Source: Alicyclobacillus tolerans
GTDB lineage: Bacteria > Bacillota > Bacilli > Alicyclobacillales > Alicyclobacillaceae
NCBI RefSeq assembly: GCF_001447355.1
Contig: NZ_JXBW01000011.1
Location: 1 to 64,000 of the forward strand
Length of the DNA stretch: 64,000 bases
Direction: 5' to 3'
The notes beneath the pieces were generated by a model. It worked only from the letters and a program-made list of their open reading frames with translations, was not told the origin of the DNA and made no database searches. The translations under genes and the position numbers were made by a program. This document shows positions 15,346 through 26,091 of this stretch, one piece after another; position 1 is the stretch's first letter; each line of letters begins with the position of its first letter.

Positions 15346-16365
15346 TTACTCCTGTCGATGTGCGATTTCGTACGCGACGTCGACAATCATATCTTCCTGC
15401 CCGCCCACCACGCGGCGATTGCCAAGTTCGACAAGGACGTCGCGAACATCGACGGAAAATTGTTCCGCCGCGCGCTGCGCGTGCAGCAAGAAGCTCGAAT
15501 AGACGCCAGCATAGCCCAACGTGAGTGCTGTGCGGTCGGTGATGATGGGCCGATGCATGCGCGGGCGCACGACATCTTCTGCAGCGTCCATGGCCGGATA
15601 CAGCGATACACCTGTGTCAATGCCGTACTTTTCGCTTGCTGCGACGAATACCTCAAGTGGTGTGTTGCCAGCGCCAGCACCCAAACCACCAAGGCTTGCA
15701 TCGATGCGATACGCGCCTTCTTCGACCGCCGCGATGGAATTGGCGACAGACACGCCCAGATTGTTGTGGGCATGAAAACCGACTTGCACGTCGTCTGGCA
15801 AAGCATTGCGCAGTGCCGATACCTTGCGGCGCACCTCATCCATCAACATGGCACCTGCCGAATCGACGATGTAGACGGCGTGTGCGCCGTACGATGCCAT
15901 TTTCTTTGCCTCTTCCACCAGCCGCTCGACATCGGTCATGTGCGACATCATCAAAAAACCAACAACATCGAGGCCCAACTTGCGACCCTCTTCGATGTGC
16001 TGTGCAGAAATGTCCGCCTCGGTCGAATGGGTAGCTACACGCACGCCGCGAATACCATACTCGACGGCCCGTTTAAGATCTTCCACCGTACCGATCCCCG
16101 GCAACAGGAGCGCCACGACCTTCGCGTTTTGAACCGCGCCGCACACCGCCTGCAGATAATCCGCTTCCGTTTCTTTTGAAAATCCATATTGCACCGAGCT
16201 ACCCCCGAGCCCATCGCCATGCGCCGCCTCGATCAGCGCGACCCCGGTGCTATCCAAGGCCGACGCGATTGCACGGGCATCTTCGACACTGAACTGATGG
16301 CGCACGGCGTGCATCCCGTCGCGCAGAGTGACATCCGTCACTTCAATCCGATATTTGTAGGCCAT
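15346..16365 (-). CDS. praF: 4-Hydroxy-2-oxovalerate aldolase
   Basis: 339 residues, DmpG/BphI family, HMGL-like TIM barrel. DVTLRDGMHAVRHQFS carries the catalytic Arg, Asp and His; GFHAHNNLGVS holds the metal-binding His pair. Splits 4-hydroxy-2-oxovalerate into pyruvate and acetaldehyde, which is channelled to the partner dehydrogenase. ATG at 16365 has GAGGAGGGA 7 bases upstream. It directly follows the acetaldehyde dehydrogenase gene, the usual arrangement of this bifunctional complex. Confidence 0.95.
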   Translation of the reverse strand: MAYKYRIEVTDVTLRDGMHAVRHQFSVEDARAIASALDSTGVALIEAAHGDGLGGSSVQYGFSKETEADYLQAVCGAVQNAKVVALLLPGIGTVEDLKRAVEYGIRGVRVATHSTEADISAQHIEEGRKLGLDVVGFLMMSHMTDVERLVEEAKKMASYGAHAVYIVDSAGAMLMDEVRRKVSALRNALPDDVQVGFHAHNNLGVSVANSIAAVEEGAYRIDASLGGLGAGAGNTPLEVFVAASEKYGIDTGVSLYPAMDAAEDVVRPRMHRPIITDRTALTLGYAGVYSSFLLHAQRAAEQFSVDVRDVLVELGNRRVVGGQEDMIVDVAYEIAHRQE

Positions 16366-16378
16366 AAATGTTCCCTCC

Positions 16379-17263
16379 TCACTGGTTGACCGTAGCCCGG
16401 TGCTTGGCATACTCCTCAGCGAACTTGACTGCAGCCGCCGTCATGATGTCGAGGTTTCCTGCATAGACCGGCAAATAATCGCCGAGGCCTTCGACCTCAA
16501 TGGAGACGCTGACCAAGTTGTCGCGAAAAATCGGTTCGCGATTGAGGCGATAACCTGGAACATAGGTCTGCACGTGGCTCACCATTTCGCGAATGGACGC
16601 AAGAACCTTTTGCCTTGTCTCCTCTGATGCGTCGTCCATCAAACAATAAATGGTATCTCGCATCAAAATGGGCGGTTCAGCCGGATTGAGGATGATAATC
16701 GCTTTGCCGCGACGAGCCTTGCCGATGGTTTCAATGGCCCGTGAAGTCGTCTCCGTAAACTCATCGATGTTTGCTCGTGTCCCTGGGCCGGCGCTCTTAC
16801 TCGCAATAGTCGCAACGATCTCGGCATACGACACGCCGACTACACGGCTGACCGCATATACGATAGGAACAGTTGCCTGGCCGCCACACGTGACCATATT
16901 GACATTTGGAGATTCAAGATGCTCCTGCAAATTCACCGCCGCGATCACGTACGGTCCGCGCGCGGCAGGCGTCAAGTCGACGGCCTGGATTCCTGCCTCG
17001 CGTAACAATTTCGCATGACGCACGTGTGCTTTCGCACTTGTTGCATCGAAAACGATATCCGGACGCACCCCGGCTTTAAGCATGGCAGCCAAGCCTTCCG
17101 CAGAGATTTCGAGACCGGCGTTTTTCGCACGGCGCAGCCCGTCCGACTCCGGATCGATGCCAATCATCCACCGTGGTTCAATCCATTCGCTACGCTGTAA
17201 CTTCACCATCAAATCAGTGCCGATGTTGCCCGATCCGACAATCGCAGCTGCTAATTTTGTCAT
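16379..17263 (-). CDS. praG: Acetaldehyde dehydrogenase (acylating)
   Basis: 294 residues, DmpF/BphJ family. Rossmann motif [15 protein letters not shown] at the N terminus and active-site Cys in [15 protein letters not shown]. Converts acetaldehyde, NAD+ and CoA to acetyl-CoA, receiving the toxic aldehyde through a tunnel from the aldolase encoded next door. ATG at 17263 is preferred: GGGGGTG lies 6 bases before it, whereas ATG at 17278 has none. The hydratase gene ends 6 bases upstream. Confidence 0.95.
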   Translation of the reverse strand: MTKLAAAIVGSGNIGTDLMVKLQRSEWIEPRWMIGIDPESDGLRRAKNAGLEISAEGLAAMLKAGVRPDIVFDATSAKAHVRHAKLLREAGIQAVDLTPAARGPYVIAAVNLQEHLESPNVNMVTCGGQATVPIVYAVSRVVGVSYAEIVATIASKSAGPGTRANIDEFTETTSRAIETIGKARRGKAIIILNPAEPPILMRDTIYCLMDDASEETRQKVLASIREMVSHVQTYVPGYRLNREPIFRDNLVSVSIEVEGLGDYLPVYAGNLDIMTAAAVKFAEEYAKHRATVNQ

Positions 17264-17268
17264 ATTGG

Positions 17269-18078
17269 TCACCCCCATGAAGACTCAGACAAGTTCGCCT
17301 TGGCCAGGGTGAATTCGACACGCCCCAATCGGCCGAAGGAAAGTGCGACATGATCGCCGGACCGCACGGGTACTGCGGCGCTGACCGCACCAGAGAGCAC
17401 AATGTCACCCGCACGCAAGGTCGTGCCCAAAGACGCCAACTTATTCGCCAACCAGGCCACCGCAATTGCTGGATGCCCCATCACAGCGGCTCCCGCCCCG
17501 GTCTCCACGACTTCGCCATTGACTTTGAGCACTGCCCCACAGGTCGTTAGATTGGTATCACCAACCGGCGTCGGTTCGTCCCCTAATACAAAACAACCAG
17601 CCGATGCATTGTCTGCGATGGTGTCTGCCAAACGAATTTTCCAGTCGGCGATTCGACTGTCGATAACTTCGAGCGCAGGTACGACAGCGCGTGTCGCACG
17701 CAAGACGGCATCAGCGTCGACATGCGGCCCTGGTAGATCCTCTGCCAGCACAAACGCCAGTTCGGGCTCAACCTTCGGTTGAATCAGAGGAAAGTCGACA
17801 ATGTCGCGAGAACGGTACTGCATCGAGGCAAATAGATGTCCAAAGTCGGGCTCGTTGACGCCGAGCATGCGCTGCATCGGCTTACTCGTCAGTCCAATCT
17901 TATGACCCACGACGCGATCGCCAGCTTGTTGCTTCTTGTGGGCATTCAGCAATTGGATTTGGTACGCAACTTCCATCGACATGTCGGGATATCGTTCTGT
18001 CAACGGCGGGATCGTGCGCAACGCACGCTCCGCCGCAAACAGTTCAGCCGCCAAATCTTCCATTTGAAATACCGACAT
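17269..18078 (-). CDS. praE: 2-Hydroxypenta-2,4-dienoate (2-oxopent-4-enoate) hydratase
   Basis: 269 residues, same family as the gene at 14538 but clearly diverged. Motifs [43 protein letters not shown] and [11 protein letters not shown]. Adds water to 2-hydroxypenta-2,4-dienoate to give 4-hydroxy-2-oxovalerate. ATG at 18078 with GGGGTGATG upstream. It lies directly before the dehydrogenase/aldolase pair, as expected for the hydratase that feeds them; the split of roles with praD is by position. Confidence 0.82.
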   Translation of the reverse strand: MSVFQMEDLAAELFAAERALRTIPPLTERYPDMSMEVAYQIQLLNAHKKQQAGDRVVGHKIGLTSKPMQRMLGVNEPDFGHLFASMQYRSRDIVDFPLIQPKVEPELAFVLAEDLPGPHVDADAVLRATRAVVPALEVIDSRIADWKIRLADTIADNASAGCFVLGDEPTPVGDTNLTTCGAVLKVNGEVVETGAGAAVMGHPAIAVAWLANKLASLGTTLRAGDIVLSGAVSAAVPVRSGDHVALSFGRLGRVEFTLAKANLSESSWG

Positions 18079-18091
18079 CACCATCACCCCG

Positions 18092-19528
18092 TTACAACTT
18101 GATGCAGACATTTTTCAATTCCGAGAAGAACTCGAAGCTGTGTACTCCGCCCTCGCGGCCGATACCACTTTGTTTCATGCCGCCAAAAGGCGTGCGCAGA
18201 TCGCGTAGGAACCATGTATTCACCCAAATCACGCCCGCTTCGATCTCGCCAGCGACACGATGTGCCCGCTTCAGATTGGACGTCCAGATGGTAGCCCCTA
18301 AGCCGTAATTTGTGTCGTTGGCGATGGCAATGACTTCTTCTTCTGTGTCGAACGGTTGAATGGTCACAACAGGACCAAAGACCTCTTGGCGCGTGATTTC
18401 ACACGAAGAGTCGACGTCGACGATGATGGTGGGCTCGAAAAACGCGCCGTGTTTCAGATGTTCAGGGCGCTTACCGCCAATCAGGATGCGGCCGCCCTGT
18501 TCGACCGCACGTCGCACGAATCCTTCGACGCGCTCCAGGTGTTCGAAAGAGATAAGAGCGCCGACGTTCGTATTTGGATCAAGCGGATCGCCAACAACGA
18601 GTTGTGCGGTCTTCTCGACCAACCCGGCGACGAAGCGGTCATACAATGGACGCTCGACATAAATGCGCGAGCCACATAAACACACTTCACCCTGGTTGAC
18701 AAAGCTGGAGCGAATCGTCGTCGTCAAAGCATCTTCGAGATCACAATCCGCAAAGACGATGTTCGGGTTTTTGCCGCCGAGTTCCAAAGATAGGCGCTTG
18801 AGCGACGAAGCTGCAGATTTCATCACGGCTTTGCCTGTCGTCGTCTCACCCGTAAGCGAGATCAGATCGACATCTGGATGTTCGGTCAAGGCAGATCCGG
18901 CAGCGTCTGGGCCGAAGCCGTGCACAACGTTGACAACGCCATCTGGCACACCTGCCTTTTGGCAGATTTCAGCCAATTTCGTCGCCGTCATCGGCGTCAA
19001 TTCGGCCGGCTTGATCACGCAGGTATCGCCTGCGGCCAAACACGGCGCAACCTTCCATGTCAACAAAAACAAAGGCAAGTTCCACGGTGAAATAAGGCCC
19101 GCCACACCGACTGGTCTGCGCAGGGCGTAGTTCAGCGCGACGCCCTCCATTTCGAACGCCTCTGTGCTCATGCCTTTCACAAAGTCGGCAAAAAAACGAA
19201 AATTGTAAGCCGACCGTGGGATGTCGAGACTCTTTGCCAGTGATAGCGGCTTGCCGGTGTCCGTCGTCTCAAGAAGAGCCAATTCATCCAGATTTTCTTC
19301 GATCAAATCGGCGATCCGATGCATAATGGCAGCTCGTTCTGCCGCGGATGTCTTGCCCCACGTCTTAAACGCTCGGCGTGCAGCGGCGACAGCCTGATCG
19401 ATTTCCGCTTTGCCACCTTCCGCAACAACACCGATCTTTTCACCGGTTGCTGGGTTAAAATTGTCAAATGTGCGGCCGTCTTGCGACTCGCAAAATGTGC
19501 CGTCGATAAAATGCAATACCTTTTCCAT
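18092..19528 (-). CDS. praB: 2-Hydroxymuconate-6-semialdehyde dehydrogenase
   Basis: 478 residues of the aldehyde dehydrogenase superfamily, XylG/DmpC type. NAD site ISPWNLPLFLLTWK and GFGPDAAGSAL, catalytic Glu in LELGGKNPN, catalytic Cys in NQGEVCLCGS, and C-terminal FGGMKQSGIGREGG. Oxidises 2-hydroxymuconate semialdehyde to 2-hydroxymuconate with NAD+. ATG at 19528 with GGGAG 7 bases upstream; the 60-base gap to praA suggests co-transcription. Confidence 0.93.
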   Translation of the reverse strand: MEKVLHFIDGTFCESQDGRTFDNFNPATGEKIGVVAEGGKAEIDQAVAAARRAFKTWGKTSAAERAAIMHRIADLIEENLDELALLETTDTGKPLSLAKSLDIPRSAYNFRFFADFVKGMSTEAFEMEGVALNYALRRPVGVAGLISPWNLPLFLLTWKVAPCLAAGDTCVIKPAELTPMTATKLAEICQKAGVPDGVVNVVHGFGPDAAGSALTEHPDVDLISLTGETTTGKAVMKSAASSLKRLSLELGGKNPNIVFADCDLEDALTTTIRSSFVNQGEVCLCGSRIYVERPLYDRFVAGLVEKTAQLVVGDPLDPNTNVGALISFEHLERVEGFVRRAVEQGGRILIGGKRPEHLKHGAFFEPTIIVDVDSSCEITRQEVFGPVVTIQPFDTEEEVIAIANDTNYGLGATIWTSNLKRAHRVAGEIEAGVIWVNTWFLRDLRTPFGGMKQSGIGREGGVHSFEFFSELKNVCIKL

Positions 19529-19588
19529 ACGTTCTCCCTCACCTGTGTTCGTGTTGTGATTGCAAAAATAGAATGCGCCGAAAACCAA

Positions 19589-20401
19589 TCAGACAACGTC
19601 GGCATAACGCATCGTGAGAACAGGATTACCCGATCCCGATGACGGACCGTAACCGTGCAGTTCTCCAGTAAACTGCTTGCGCAGCACGCCAAGTAAGACA
19701 GCAACGTGCCGCCCTCCAGACTCGACGCCTGCAGCTCGCACATACGATGGCAGCATAGAAACCGCGGAAGCCTTGTCTCCGTTGACAAGGTATTGGCAAA
19801 ACTCGCGGTCAAGCGCCTGCTCTGTGATGTTTGGCCACAGTTCCGGCCCCCGACCGAGGTTGTGCGCAAGCGCGCCACTGGCGAGAAATACGACACGCAA
19901 TGGGCTGTTGAGGAATACTTCCCCCATCACTTCGCCCCATCGAATCGACTCGTCGAGTGAGGCCGCCCAGCAGACGGACAAATCCACAACCGGGATGTCG
20001 GGACGCTTGAGCAAATAACGAAGTGGCACAACGGTGCCGTAGTCCCAGATGTAGGTCGGATCATCAATCCCAACAACCTGAAGTCCGGCAGCCTTCCCTG
20101 CTTCCACCAGCTGACGCCCCAGTTCCGGGTGTCCAGGGTGATTGTATGCAACGTCGGTAATTAAATCCGGGCACTCGACTGCGGTCAAAACGCCTTGATG
20201 CGAAGGCGTAATGTCGACATAATGGATGAAGCTAGACATCCAGTGACACGAGATGAGCACGATGACATCTGGGTTGACCTCATCGATGATGTCAGCGCAT
20301 TTCAACATGGCGTCCACCATCGGTTTTTGAAATTCAGGGATTCGATCCCGATGGCAAATGCGCGGTGTGTGCGGCGTGATCATCGCCAGTTCAAGACTCA
20401 T
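19589..20401 (-). CDS. praA: Protocatechuate 2,3-dioxygenase, class III (LigB-type) extradiol enzyme
   Basis: 270 residues of the LigB superfamily, unrelated to the VOC-type enzyme at 12120. The N terminus has MITPHTPRICHRD, followed by VLISCHW and VAYNHPGHPELG; the conserved His residues bind Fe(II). The central LASGALAHNLGRGPELWP contains the general-base His. Opens protocatechuate between C2 and C3 to 5-carboxy-2-hydroxymuconate-6-semialdehyde. ATG at 20401 has GGAGG 8 bases upstream. First gene of the operon; the substrate is supported by the adjacent 4-hydroxybenzoate hydroxylase and ACMSD-like decarboxylase, matching the pra set known from Paenibacillus. Confidence 0.85.
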   Translation of the reverse strand: MSLELAMITPHTPRICHRDRIPEFQKPMVDAMLKCADIIDEVNPDVIVLISCHWMSSFIHYVDITPSHQGVLTAVECPDLITDVAYNHPGHPELGRQLVEAGKAAGLQVVGIDDPTYIWDYGTVVPLRYLLKRPDIPVVDLSVCWAASLDESIRWGEVMGEVFLNSPLRVVFLASGALAHNLGRGPELWPNITEQALDREFCQYLVNGDKASAVSMLPSYVRAAGVESGGRHVAVLLGVLRKQFTGELHGYGPSSGSGNPVLTMRYADVV

Positions 20402-20499
20402 GGCGACTTCCTCCCTTTTTCACATATCGGTGCAGCCTACCGACAGCAATGGTCGTCCTTGTGCCGCGACGCGACGCTTCGGTGTAACGCCTCGCATTG

Positions 20500-20528
20500 A
20501 TCGTAGCACTAGGCAAACGGTTACAATA
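20500..20528 (-). promoter_or_regulatory. Promoter of the praA operon
   Basis: Minus strand: TATTGT (-35, 20523-20528), 17-base spacer, TACGAT (-10, 20500-20505). The -35 is poor, as expected for an activated promoter, and lies exactly 6 bases downstream of the 19-bp palindrome at 20535. The leader to praA is about 90 bases. Confidence 0.55.
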
Positions 20529-20534
20529 CAATCT

Positions 20535-20553
20535 TGTTTCTCTATGCGGAACA
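20535..20553. promoter_or_regulatory. Candidate PraR operator (praA/praR intergenic)
   Basis: TGTTTC-N7-GGAACA near-palindrome, 19 bp, identical at 17 of 19 positions to the site at 22696 upstream of praI. Both sites lie 6 bp upstream of their -35 box. Best explained as the binding site of the adjacent IclR-type regulator. Confidence 0.65.
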
Positions 20554-20621
20554 GCGCGAACCTCATGTCTCAAAAGCTCGATTGCCAAAAATTCTATCCG
20601 TCCTCGAGGAGGGACACCATC

Positions 20622-21407
20622 ATGGAGCGTCAAGCGGCAGATTATAGAACTTTGTCATCGCTAAAAAATGCTTTGCACGCATTGAAGTGCTTTACTCCTG
20701 AAGATCCGGAACTTGGTATCACGCAGATAGCGGATAAGCTCGGATTATCGAAAAGCACTGTCCACCGCGTCATGACGACGCTCGCCGAAGAAGGATTTGT
20801 ACGGCGCGATGAACAGACGCACAGATACCGCCTGGGACTTTCCGTCCTCAGCCTGGGTGGCATCATTATGTCGAATCTCGAAATATGCCGGGAAGGACAG
20901 CATCTCCTTGAGGAATTCGTCAATCGCTTTGACGAAACCGTTCATCTTGCAGTGCTCGAAGATTACGCAACAGTCTATGTGAGCAAGCTGGAGTGCAAGC
21001 ACCCAGTGCAGATTGCCACGCACCTTGGCCGAAAAAATCCTTTGCACTGCACCAGTTCGGGCAAGGTCATCCTCGCCTACCAGGACAGCACCGTGATTGA
21101 CGAGGTGATCCGGCGCGGGTTGCGCGCAATGACGCCAAACACCATTACCCATCCCGACATACTGCGGCAGCTTTTGTCCCAAATTCGGAAAGACGGGTAC
21201 GCGTTTAGCCAAAGTGAATTGCGCGAAGGTGTTCACTCCGTCGCCGCCCCAGTACGAGATTACACGCGGCAGGTCATTGGCGCTGTCACCGCGGTCGGGC
21301 CCGCTGCGCGGTTTACGCCCGAAAAAATGAAATCGCTGGCCAAGACGCTGGTGTCCATCAGCAAGGAAATCTCGCATCGACTCGGGTATTACGAACGAAC
21401 CCGTTGA
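20622..21407 (+). CDS. praR: IclR-family transcriptional regulator of the pra genes
   Basis: 261 residues. N-terminal winged HTH (about 25-75: ITQIADKLGLSKSTVHRVM) and a C-terminal IclR effector domain (about 85-255) with KNPLHCTSSGKVILAY, SQSELREGVHSVAAPVRD and a GAVTAVGPAARF strand. IclR members such as PcaU, PobR and PcaR regulate aromatic catabolism and bind small aromatic acids. ATG at 20622 has GAGGAGGG 8 bases upstream. Divergent from praA across a 220-base region and convergent with praI (stops 4 bases apart). The shared 19-bp palindrome upstream of both praA and praI points to activation of both units. Confidence 0.9.
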   Translation: MERQAADYRTLSSLKNALHALKCFTPEDPELGITQIADKLGLSKSTVHRVMTTLAEEGFVRRDEQTHRYRLGLSVLSLGGIIMSNLEICREGQHLLEEFVNRFDETVHLAVLEDYATVYVSKLECKHPVQIATHLGRKNPLHCTSSGKVILAYQDSTVIDEVIRRGLRAMTPNTITHPDILRQLLSQIRKDGYAFSQSELREGVHSVAAPVRDYTRQVIGAVTAVGPAARFTPEKMKSLAKTLVSISKEISHRLGYYERTR

Positions 21408-21411
21408 CGCA

Positions 21412-22689
<1,278 letters not shown>

Positions 22690-22695
22690 CCATAA

Positions 22696-22714
22696 TGTTT
22701 CTATATCCGGAACA
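22696..22714. promoter_or_regulatory. Candidate PraR operator upstream of praI
   Basis: TGTTTCTATATCCGGAACA, a near-palindrome matching the praA/praR site at 17 of 19 positions, centred about 51 bases upstream of the predicted praI start site, an activator-like position. Confidence 0.65.
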
Positions 22715-22722
22715 CTTTTTTG

Positions 22723-22752
22723 AAAAATGGCGCGATCGGTAGCGATCGCGCC
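22723..22752 (-). terminator. Intrinsic terminator of the S9 peptidase gene
   Basis: Perfect 10-bp stem GGCGCGATCG / CGATCGCGCC with a 4-base loop, followed on the minus strand by ATTTTT; 10 bases after the stop at 22763. Confidence 0.9.
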
Positions 22753-22762
22753 TGAGCCCCTA

Positions 22763-24556
22763 TTATGGGCAGCGATGTTCATCTAAGAAGTCGACAATGC
22801 GCTTGTACGCTGCAATCTCATTGTCCTTTTTCATGAAACCATGCCCTTCGTCAGGAAAGACGATATATTCGACTTCTCTGCCTTGGTTGCGCAGAGCCGC
22901 AACGATTTGATCCGACTCGGCCTGGACGACGCGTGGATCGTTCGCGCCTTGAATGACAAGCATCGGTTTCGTCATGCCGTCTAGGTAGGTAATCGGCGAA
23001 TCTTGAATCAACCGTTCACGATCCGCCGGATCGTCCGGATCGCCTAACCACTGTTTCATCATGGGCTTCCAGTGGTCTGGAACCGATTTGGCAAATGTGA
23101 TCAGATTGCATGGCCCAAAGATGTCGACACAGGCTTGGAAGTAATCTGCATGGCGACCGTGCAAAAGCAGAGTCATGTAGCCACCATAACTGCCGCCGAC
23201 CAAAAACAGCCGGCTTCTGTCCGCCATCCCTTGACGAATCAGCCACTCTATGCTCGCGACCATGTCCAAGCGAGGACCTTCTCCCCAATCGCGCTCGACC
23301 ATCTTCATAAACTTCGCGCCATAATCGCTGCTCCCACGAAAGTTCGGCGCAAATACGTTGTAGCCGCGGAGTAATAGAAATTGGAAAAACGGACGAAACG
23401 TCTTGCGTTCGGACGCTTGTGGCCCGCCATGCGGCCAGACGACCGTATATCCGTTGGCGACCGCAGGGTTAGCCTGAAACCACAAAGCCTCAAGTTCCAA
23501 ACCATCGTATGATGGAAAGCGGACAACCTCGGCCGGCACTAACTCTGATTCAGCAACACCCATCACGCGATTGCCGGTTAACGACGTCCACGAACCGTCC
23601 GTCTTGCGCACGTATAAATTCGAAGGTGCAATATCGCGCATCGCGCGCACGTACAAGGCACCGCTCTCCCCAATGTGCATCTCGGCGATCACGTCGGCGG
23701 GACAGGCAATCGGCGTGGCCTCAAAGTTCCTCAGATCGATCTGGAACAACGCATCCCGAACGCCATAACTGACCGAGACATAGGCCACGTTCGCTGGTTC
23801 GTGGACAACCAGTTGCTCTGCGCCGCCCCGTTCCGGTTTCCACACCTTTTCAAATTCCCCTGTATCCAAGTCGAAACGTGCGACATATGCGTCATCCTCG
23901 CCGTAATTCGTCGTGAAAACAATTTGCCGTCCGACATATTGCAAGGAGGAGACCACATGAACGACGCCTTCATCTGGTGTCAAACACCGACGTTGGTCAC
24001 CTTCATGTACATGGGCCACCACGTAGGTGTTGGCATAGGTCGAGAACGTGACAAAGCTCGATTCGTCTTTTGCGACATCGGCTAAAAATGTCGGCGCTTT
24101 CGAACCTTCGTATAAAGTCGTTTCTGAATCTGCTTCCAAGTCGTACACATAGCCGTTTAGATACATGTGATTGTCCTTATCGGAACAATAGTAGATGCGG
24201 TTTCCATCGTTAGAAATCGATGCGAGGTAATGGCGGCGACCCGGAGCCGTACGAATGGGTTGCAACGCACCGCCGTGGGGTGACACAAGGTACATTTGTA
24301 CATTTTCGTCGCCGTCGTTGTCAAATCCAACAAGTACATAGCGCCCTACCGGATCAAAGCGTATGTACGCCGGCGTTTGGTCTTGCGTCGTAAGCGGATA
24401 CGGGTAATGCTGACCGAGATCAATCCCCCACACGTTATATTTGCCACTCAGGTTTGTCGAGAACGCGATGCGCGACTCGTCCTTGCTGACGGCAAACGAT
24501 GTGATGGAGTACGTACGAAAAAGTTGTTCTGCGTCTGGCTTGGGTATCTGAATCAT
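22763..24556 (-). CDS. S9-family serine peptidase (acylaminoacyl-peptidase-like)
   Basis: 597 residues. N-terminal beta-propeller (about 1-340) with repeated blade strands, and a C-terminal alpha/beta-hydrolase domain with nucleophile GGSYGGY, Asp in IQGANDPRV and His in FPDEGHGF, the classic S9 triad. No signal peptide, so cytosolic. Cleaves short peptides or N-acyl amino acids from peptides. ATG at 24556 with AGGAGGT upstream. Transcribed alone, bounded by a strong terminator. Confidence 0.92.
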   Translation of the reverse strand: MIQIPKPDAEQLFRTYSITSFAVSKDESRIAFSTNLSGKYNVWGIDLGQHYPYPLTTQDQTPAYIRFDPVGRYVLVGFDNDGDENVQMYLVSPHGGALQPIRTAPGRRHYLASISNDGNRIYYCSDKDNHMYLNGYVYDLEADSETTLYEGSKAPTFLADVAKDESSFVTFSTYANTYVVAHVHEGDQRRCLTPDEGVVHVVSSLQYVGRQIVFTTNYGEDDAYVARFDLDTGEFEKVWKPERGGAEQLVVHEPANVAYVSVSYGVRDALFQIDLRNFEATPIACPADVIAEMHIGESGALYVRAMRDIAPSNLYVRKTDGSWTSLTGNRVMGVAESELVPAEVVRFPSYDGLELEALWFQANPAVANGYTVVWPHGGPQASERKTFRPFFQFLLLRGYNVFAPNFRGSSDYGAKFMKMVERDWGEGPRLDMVASIEWLIRQGMADRSRLFLVGGSYGGYMTLLLHGRHADYFQACVDIFGPCNLITFAKSVPDHWKPMMKQWLGDPDDPADRERLIQDSPITYLDGMTKPMLVIQGANDPRVVQAESDQIVAALRNQGREVEYIVFPDEGHGFMKKDNEIAAYKRIVDFLDEHRCP

Positions 24557-24673
24557 CAGAACGACCTCCTGCGGCGGCCCCAAGGATATTCGGAGCACAC
24601 ACGCCGTGAATTTTCACTGTCGCTCTGATTCTAGCACAACAACATCACAACCCGAGCAGTGTGACGAGGAATA

Positions 24674-26056
24674 TCACACCGAAGGATTCCATGATGCACA
24701 CTTTTGCACGAACTGTTTGGCCATCTTAGGATTTGACGGAAAATAGATATGCGTGTAGCCGGCGATCACGCTACCCTTGCTGAATCCTTCCGGACGTCGG
24801 TTTTCACCTTGCCGGACAACATAGGCTGGCGCCAGGCTATCATCCCGAGCGGCAATCCGCGAGTAGTGAAATTCGTGTCCACGCAACTGTCCACCCACAC
24901 CGTCGAGCAACCCCCCCGGTGCCATTTCGACCTCACGATAGCCAAACCCCGCCAAGCGCTCGGTCATTTCTACAGACACCGGCAACACACCCGCCATGGC
25001 AAACCGTTTTCCCGCCCTATCGATGATGGCGTCAGCGAGTAACATCATACCACCACATTCGGCCCAAACCGGCATCCCCGCTGTCACTGCGGCACGCAGG
25101 CTGGCAAAGGCTTTGTCGGCCTGCGTCAAACGCGCCAAGTGTACCTCTGGGAAGCCACCTCCAAGATATAGCCCATGTGCGCCCTGTGGCACAGGTTCGT
25201 TTGCCAAAGGCCGAAACGGCAACAGTTCCGCTCCATAGAAGCGAAGCAAATCCAGATTCTCTTGATAATAAAAGTTGAACGCCTCATCTTGTGCAATCGC
25301 GATCCTGGTCGTCGGCGTTGTCGCGGCTCCCGCAAATAATCGAGGTGCCTGAGCTGTCCACGCGTTCGCTGTGTGCGCAAGTCGGGACACCTCTTCAATG
25401 TTCACCGTCCGTTCGAGACTTAGCGCCAGCCCATCCAGCCATTCGTCGAGACTCTTTTGTTCCGCAGCAGGAACCAAGCCAAGATGGCGCTCGGGAAGCG
25501 TTAAATCTGCGTTCGTCGGTAGATAGCCGACCACTGGCACACCACATGAAGACTCAATGGCCGTCCGCACAAGCGCAAAATGCCCCGCTCCCGCCACTCG
25601 GTTTGCGATCACGCCAGCGATCTTCACCTGCGGATCAAACGTTTGAAAGCCGTGCACCAGCGCGGCAGCGCTCCGAGCGCTCGCTGCTGCGTCGATGACG
25701 AGGAGCACCGGCGCCTCAAGTAGCGTGCAAACGGCCGCAGTGCTACCCATGTTGGACAACGGATCCTTGCCGTCAAACAAACCCATCACGCCTTCGATGA
25801 CCGAGATGTCGCTCGTTTGGCTGGCGCGATCAAAGATTTCGCGCACGATGTCTGCATGTGTCATCCATGTATCGAGGTTATACCCCGCACGTCCGGTTGC
25901 TACCGCGTGATACGAAGGATCGATATAATCTGGACCAACCTTAAAGCCCTGAACGCGCAGTCCGCCTCGAGACAATGCGCGCATCAGGGCAATGGCAATC
26001 GTCGTCTTGCCGACACCGCTATGGGTGCCGGCGACAACTAAACGAGGGCGATTCAT
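24674..26056 (-). CDS. cbiA: Cobyrinate a,c-diamide synthase
   Basis: 460 residues. P-loop GTHSGVGKTT in the N-terminal dethiobiotin-synthetase-like domain and a C-terminal class I glutamine amidotransferase domain with nucleophile Cys in AECGGMMLLADAI and a late His in RGHEFHYS. Amidates the a and c side chains of cobyrinate using glutamine and ATP in anaerobic-type B12 synthesis. ATG at 26056, 6 bases after GGAGGT. No other cobalamin gene is nearby, so it stands apart from any cbi operon; it may serve salvage or the rest of the pathway may lie elsewhere. Hydrogenobyrinate or F430-type paralogues are less likely. Confidence 0.9.
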   Translation of the reverse strand: MNRPRLVVAGTHSGVGKTTIAIALMRALSRGGLRVQGFKVGPDYIDPSYHAVATGRAGYNLDTWMTHADIVREIFDRASQTSDISVIEGVMGLFDGKDPLSNMGSTAAVCTLLEAPVLLVIDAAASARSAAALVHGFQTFDPQVKIAGVIANRVAGAGHFALVRTAIESSCGVPVVGYLPTNADLTLPERHLGLVPAAEQKSLDEWLDGLALSLERTVNIEEVSRLAHTANAWTAQAPRLFAGAATTPTTRIAIAQDEAFNFYYQENLDLLRFYGAELLPFRPLANEPVPQGAHGLYLGGGFPEVHLARLTQADKAFASLRAAVTAGMPVWAECGGMMLLADAIIDRAGKRFAMAGVLPVSVEMTERLAGFGYREVEMAPGGLLDGVGGQLRGHEFHYSRIAARDDSLAPAYVVRQGENRRPEGFSKGSVIAGYTHIYFPSNPKMAKQFVQKCASWNPSV

Positions 26057-26091
26057 CACGTGACCTCCGAATTTGGCTTCAAGTGATCAGA

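Noticed and set aside
24659-24679. GTGTGA-N9-TCACAC resembling a CRP site
   Set aside because: Spacer is 9 instead of 6 and it overlaps the cbiA stop codon; more likely a weak end-of-gene hairpin or chance.
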